In this document: piece after piece, positions 61,889-64,000 of the stretch
Layout: each line of letters opens with the position of its first letter
How positions within the stretch are numbered: the stretch's first letter is position 1
Source: Pseudomonas sp. Choline-02u-1
GTDB taxonomy: Bacteria > Pseudomonadota > Gammaproteobacteria > Pseudomonadales > Pseudomonadaceae
Direction: 5' to 3'
Assembly: GCF_002836515.1 (NCBI RefSeq)
Contig: NZ_PJBC01000065.1
Location: 1 to 64,000 of the forward strand
DNA length: 64,000 nt
Notes under the pieces: generated by a model
Told to the model about the DNA's origin: nothing
Database searches by the model: none
The model's input: only the letters and a program-made list of their open reading frames with translations
Translations under genes and position numbers: made by a program

Positions 61889-63571
61889 ATGAACAACAAC
61901 AATCGCCATCCTGCAGACGGGAAAAAACCAGTCACCATTTTCGGTCCGGACTTTCCGTTCGCGTTTGACGACTGGATCGAGCATCCCGCAGGTCTGGGCA
62001 GCATTCCCGAGCAACACCATGGCGCTGAAGTGGCGATTGTCGGCGCGGGCATAGCCGGTCTGGTGGCTGCCTACGAATTGATGAAGCTCGGTTTGAAACC
62101 GGTGGTGTACGAGGCGTCGAAACTCGGCGGACGTCTGCGCTCGCAAGCCTTCAACGGCACCGATGCCATCGTCGCGGAGCTCGGTGGCATGCGCTTTCCG
62201 GTGTCCTCCACGGCGTTCTACCACTACGTTGACAAGCTTGGCCTCGAAACCAGACCTTTCCCCAACCCGTTGACCGGCGCTTCTGGCAGCACCGTGATCG
62301 ACCTGGAAGGCGAAACCTATTACGCCGAAAGCCTGAAGGATCTTCCTGCATTGTTTCAGGAAGTCGCTGACGCGTGGGCGGATGCGCTGGAGGCCGGCTC
62401 GCAGTTTTCCGAAATCCAGCAAGCCATTCGCGAGCGGGATGTGCCGCGTCTCAAAGAATTGTGGAACAAGCTTGTGCCGCTATGGGACGACCGGACTTTT
62501 TATGACTTCGTCGCCACGTCGAAAGCCTTCGCCAAGTTGTCGTTCCAACACCGTGAAATATTCGGTCAGGTCGGTTTCGGCACCGGCGGCTGGGATTCGG
62601 ACTTTCCCAATTCGATGCTGGAAATCTTCCGCGTCGTAATGACCAATTGCGACGATCACCAGCACCTGGTGGTCGGTGGCGTCGAACAGGTGCCGCAGGG
62701 CATCTGGCGCCATGTGCCGGAACGCTGCGTGCACTGGCCGGCGGGTACCAGCCTGAAATCCCTGCACCGTGGCGCGCCGCGCTCGGGCGTGAAGAAAATT
62801 GCCCACGCGCCACAGGGTCGTTTCGCCGTCACCGACAACAATGGTGACACCCGTGAATACGCCGCTGTGCTCACCACTTGCCAGAGCTGGCTGTTGACCA
62901 CACAAATCGAATGCGACGAAACCCTGTTCTCGCAGAAAATGTGGATGGCCCTCGACCGCACCCGCTACATGCAGTCGTCGAAAACCTTCGTGATGGTCGA
63001 CCGGCCGTTCTGGAAAGACAAGGATCCGGAAACCGGCCGCGACGTGATGAGCATGACCCTCACCGATCGCCTGACCCGTGGCACCTATCTGTTCGACAAC
63101 GGTGACGACAAACCCGGTGTCATCTGCCTGTCCTACTCGTGGATGAGCGACGCGTTGAAAATGCTCCCTCATCCGGTGGAAAAACGCGTTGAACTGGCGT
63201 TGAACGCGCTGAAAAAGATTTATCCGAAAGTCGACATCGCCGCACGCATCATCGGCGACCCGATCACTGTGTCGTGGGAAGCCGATCCGTACTTCCTCGG
63301 CGCCTTCAAAGGCGCCCTGCCCGGCCATTACCGCTACAACCAGCGCATGTACGCGCACTTCATGCAGGACGAGATGCCGGCCGAGCAACGCGGTATTTTC
63401 ATCGCTGGAGACGACGTGTCGTGGACACCGGCGTGGGTCGAAGGCGCGGTGCAGACTTCGCTCAATGCGGTGTGGGGCATCATGAAGCATTTCGGCGGTT
63501 CGACACATAAAGCGAACCCCGGCCCGGGTGATGTGTTCAAAGACATCGGCCCTATCGCCCTGCCCGAGTAA
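61889..63571 (+). CDS. davB: L-lysine 2-monooxygenase (DavB), flavin amine-oxidase family
   Basis: Oxidises L-lysine to 5-aminovaleramide and CO2, the first step of the aminovalerate pathway. The 560-aa flavoprotein has the FAD-binding VAIVGAGIAGLVAAYELMKLG (shown in part as IVGAGIAGLVAAYE), a GGRLRSQAF loop, AELGGMRFP, and a C-terminal IFIAGDDVSWTPAWVEGAV. Sequence, length and neighbours (Lrp before, amidase after) match P. putida DavB rather than tryptophan 2-monooxygenase, which is a related family. AAGG precedes the ATG. Confidence 0.9.
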   Translation: MNNNNRHPADGKKPVTIFGPDFPFAFDDWIEHPAGLGSIPEQHHGAEVAIVGAGIAGLVAAYELMKLGLKPVVYEASKLGGRLRSQAFNGTDAIVAELGGMRFPVSSTAFYHYVDKLGLETRPFPNPLTGASGSTVIDLEGETYYAESLKDLPALFQEVADAWADALEAGSQFSEIQQAIRERDVPRLKELWNKLVPLWDDRTFYDFVATSKAFAKLSFQHREIFGQVGFGTGGWDSDFPNSMLEIFRVVMTNCDDHQHLVVGGVEQVPQGIWRHVPERCVHWPAGTSLKSLHRGAPRSGVKKIAHAPQGRFAVTDNNGDTREYAAVLTTCQSWLLTTQIECDETLFSQKMWMALDRTRYMQSSKTFVMVDRPFWKDKDPETGRDVMSMTLTDRLTRGTYLFDNGDDKPGVICLSYSWMSDALKMLPHPVEKRVELALNALKKIYPKVDIAARIIGDPITVSWEADPYFLGAFKGALPGHYRYNQRMYAHFMQDEMPAEQRGIFIAGDDVSWTPAWVEGAVQTSLNAVWGIMKHFGGSTHKANPGPGDVFKDIGPIALPE

Positions 63572-63583
63572 GAGGATTCCCCG

Positions 63584-64000
63584 ATGCGTGTAGCCGTTTA
63601 CCAATGTCCACCGCTGCCACTGGACCCCGCCGCCAACTTGCATCGCCTGCATCAGGTGGCGATGGAGGCCAAAGGCGCTGATCTGCTGGTGCTGCCGGAG
63701 ATGTTCATGACCGGTTACAACATCGGCGCCGAAGCGGTCGGCACGCTGGCCGAGGTCTACAACGGCGAATGGGCGCAGCAGATCGGTCGCATCGCCAAGG
63801 CTGCTGGTCTGGCGATCGTTTACGGTTACCCGGAGCGCACCGCCGATGGGCAGATCTACAACGCCGTGCAACTGGTCGATGGCCACGGCGAGCGTCTGTG
63901 CAATTACCGCAAGTCGCATCTGTTCGGCGACCTTGACCGGTCGATGTTCAGCCCGGGCGAAGCGGAGTTGCCGTTGGTTGAACTGAACGGCTGGAAGCTC
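63584..64000 (+). CDS. davA: 5-aminopentanamidase (DavA), partial
   Basis: Hydrolyses 5-aminovaleramide to 5-aminovalerate and ammonia. The first 139 codons of a nitrilase-superfamily protein are present; the gene runs off the right edge. Catalytic Glu39 (VLPEMFMTGYN) and Lys110 (NYRKSHLFGD) are visible; the nucleophile cysteine would lie outside the window. Starts 12 nt after davB with AGAGGA upstream, so the two form an operon. Confidence 0.9.
   Translation, partial: MRVAVYQCPPLPLDPAANLHRLHQVAMEAKGADLLVLPEMFMTGYNIGAEAVGTLAEVYNGEWAQQIGRIAKAAGLAIVYGYPERTADGQIYNAVQLVDGHGERLCNYRKSHLFGDLDRSMFSPGEAELPLVELNGWKL

Noticed and set aside
61889..63571. Tryptophan 2-monooxygenase (indole-acetamide route) for the flavin oxidase
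   Set aside because: The families are close, but the downstream aminovaleramidase-like gene, the upstream Lrp regulator and the sequence fit lysine monooxygenase DavB better. No iaaH is present.

Overview
The window is a stretch of Pseudomonas chromosome, most likely from the P. fluorescens group. The GC content is high, coding density is near 90%, and the gene order (tyrS, anmK, erpA, argC, coq7, speD, vfr, trpCDG, trpE-gph-rpe, agt genes, murU-amgK, lptD-surA-pdxA-rsmA-apaGH, prkA-yeaH-spoVR, cca, folKB, plsY, tsaD, rpsU-dnaG-rpoD, davB/davA) is the familiar Pseudomonas core order. estA between trpE and trpG, davBA beyond rpoD and several families of short REP-like inverted repeats fit the fluorescens/putida lineage. 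I see no prophage, insertion sequence, CRISPR array or large island.

Layout. 1-10,400: tyrS with an rRNA-type promoter pointing out of the left edge, an M23 murein hydrolase, anmK, erpA, argC, hemJ, a nitronate monooxygenase, a DUF805 protein, an SDR, a HIT protein and coq7. 10,370-21,560: speD, an OsmC protein, the cAMP regulator vfr, a lipoate-ligase-like gene, trpGDC, the autotransporter esterase estA, and rpe-gph-trpE. Both trp transcription units are preceded by related short leader peptides with two near-adjacent Trp codons, which points to attenuation. The trpE leader lies inside the 3' end of gph. 21,675-30,950: an iron-dependent alcohol dehydrogenase, an ABC importer and a two-component system whose position and domains match P. 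aeruginosa agtABCD/agtSR (GABA and 5-aminovalerate uptake). 31,000-42,400: a DUF3530 protein, djlA, murU-amgK (MurNAc recycling, linking to anmK), then lptD-surA-pdxA-rsmA-apaG-apaH and glpE. 42,400-51,430: the prkA-yeaH-spoVR stress operon, cca, folB-folK, plsY and tsaD. 51,600-60,180: rpsU-dnaG-rpoD, an rmcA-like c-di-GMP enzyme and a tRNA with anticodon CAU. 60,300-64,000: an orphan membrane protein, an Lrp/AsnC regulator and davB-davA (lysine to 5-aminovalerate), with davA cut by the window edge.

Genes that work together: trpE with trpGDC for tryptophan; anmK, amgK and murU for peptidoglycan recycling; lptD and surA for outer-membrane assembly; rpsU-dnaG-rpoD for macromolecular synthesis; davBA with agtABCD/agtSR for 5-aminovalerate metabolism.

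The least explained signals are the paired trp leaders (one overprinted on gph), a terminator-like hairpin that buries the cca ribosome-binding site, a perfect 18-bp palindrome before agtA, the gene-free 486 nt between rpsU and dnaG, and REP-like repeats concentrated around the agt genes, one abutting the agtS stop codon.
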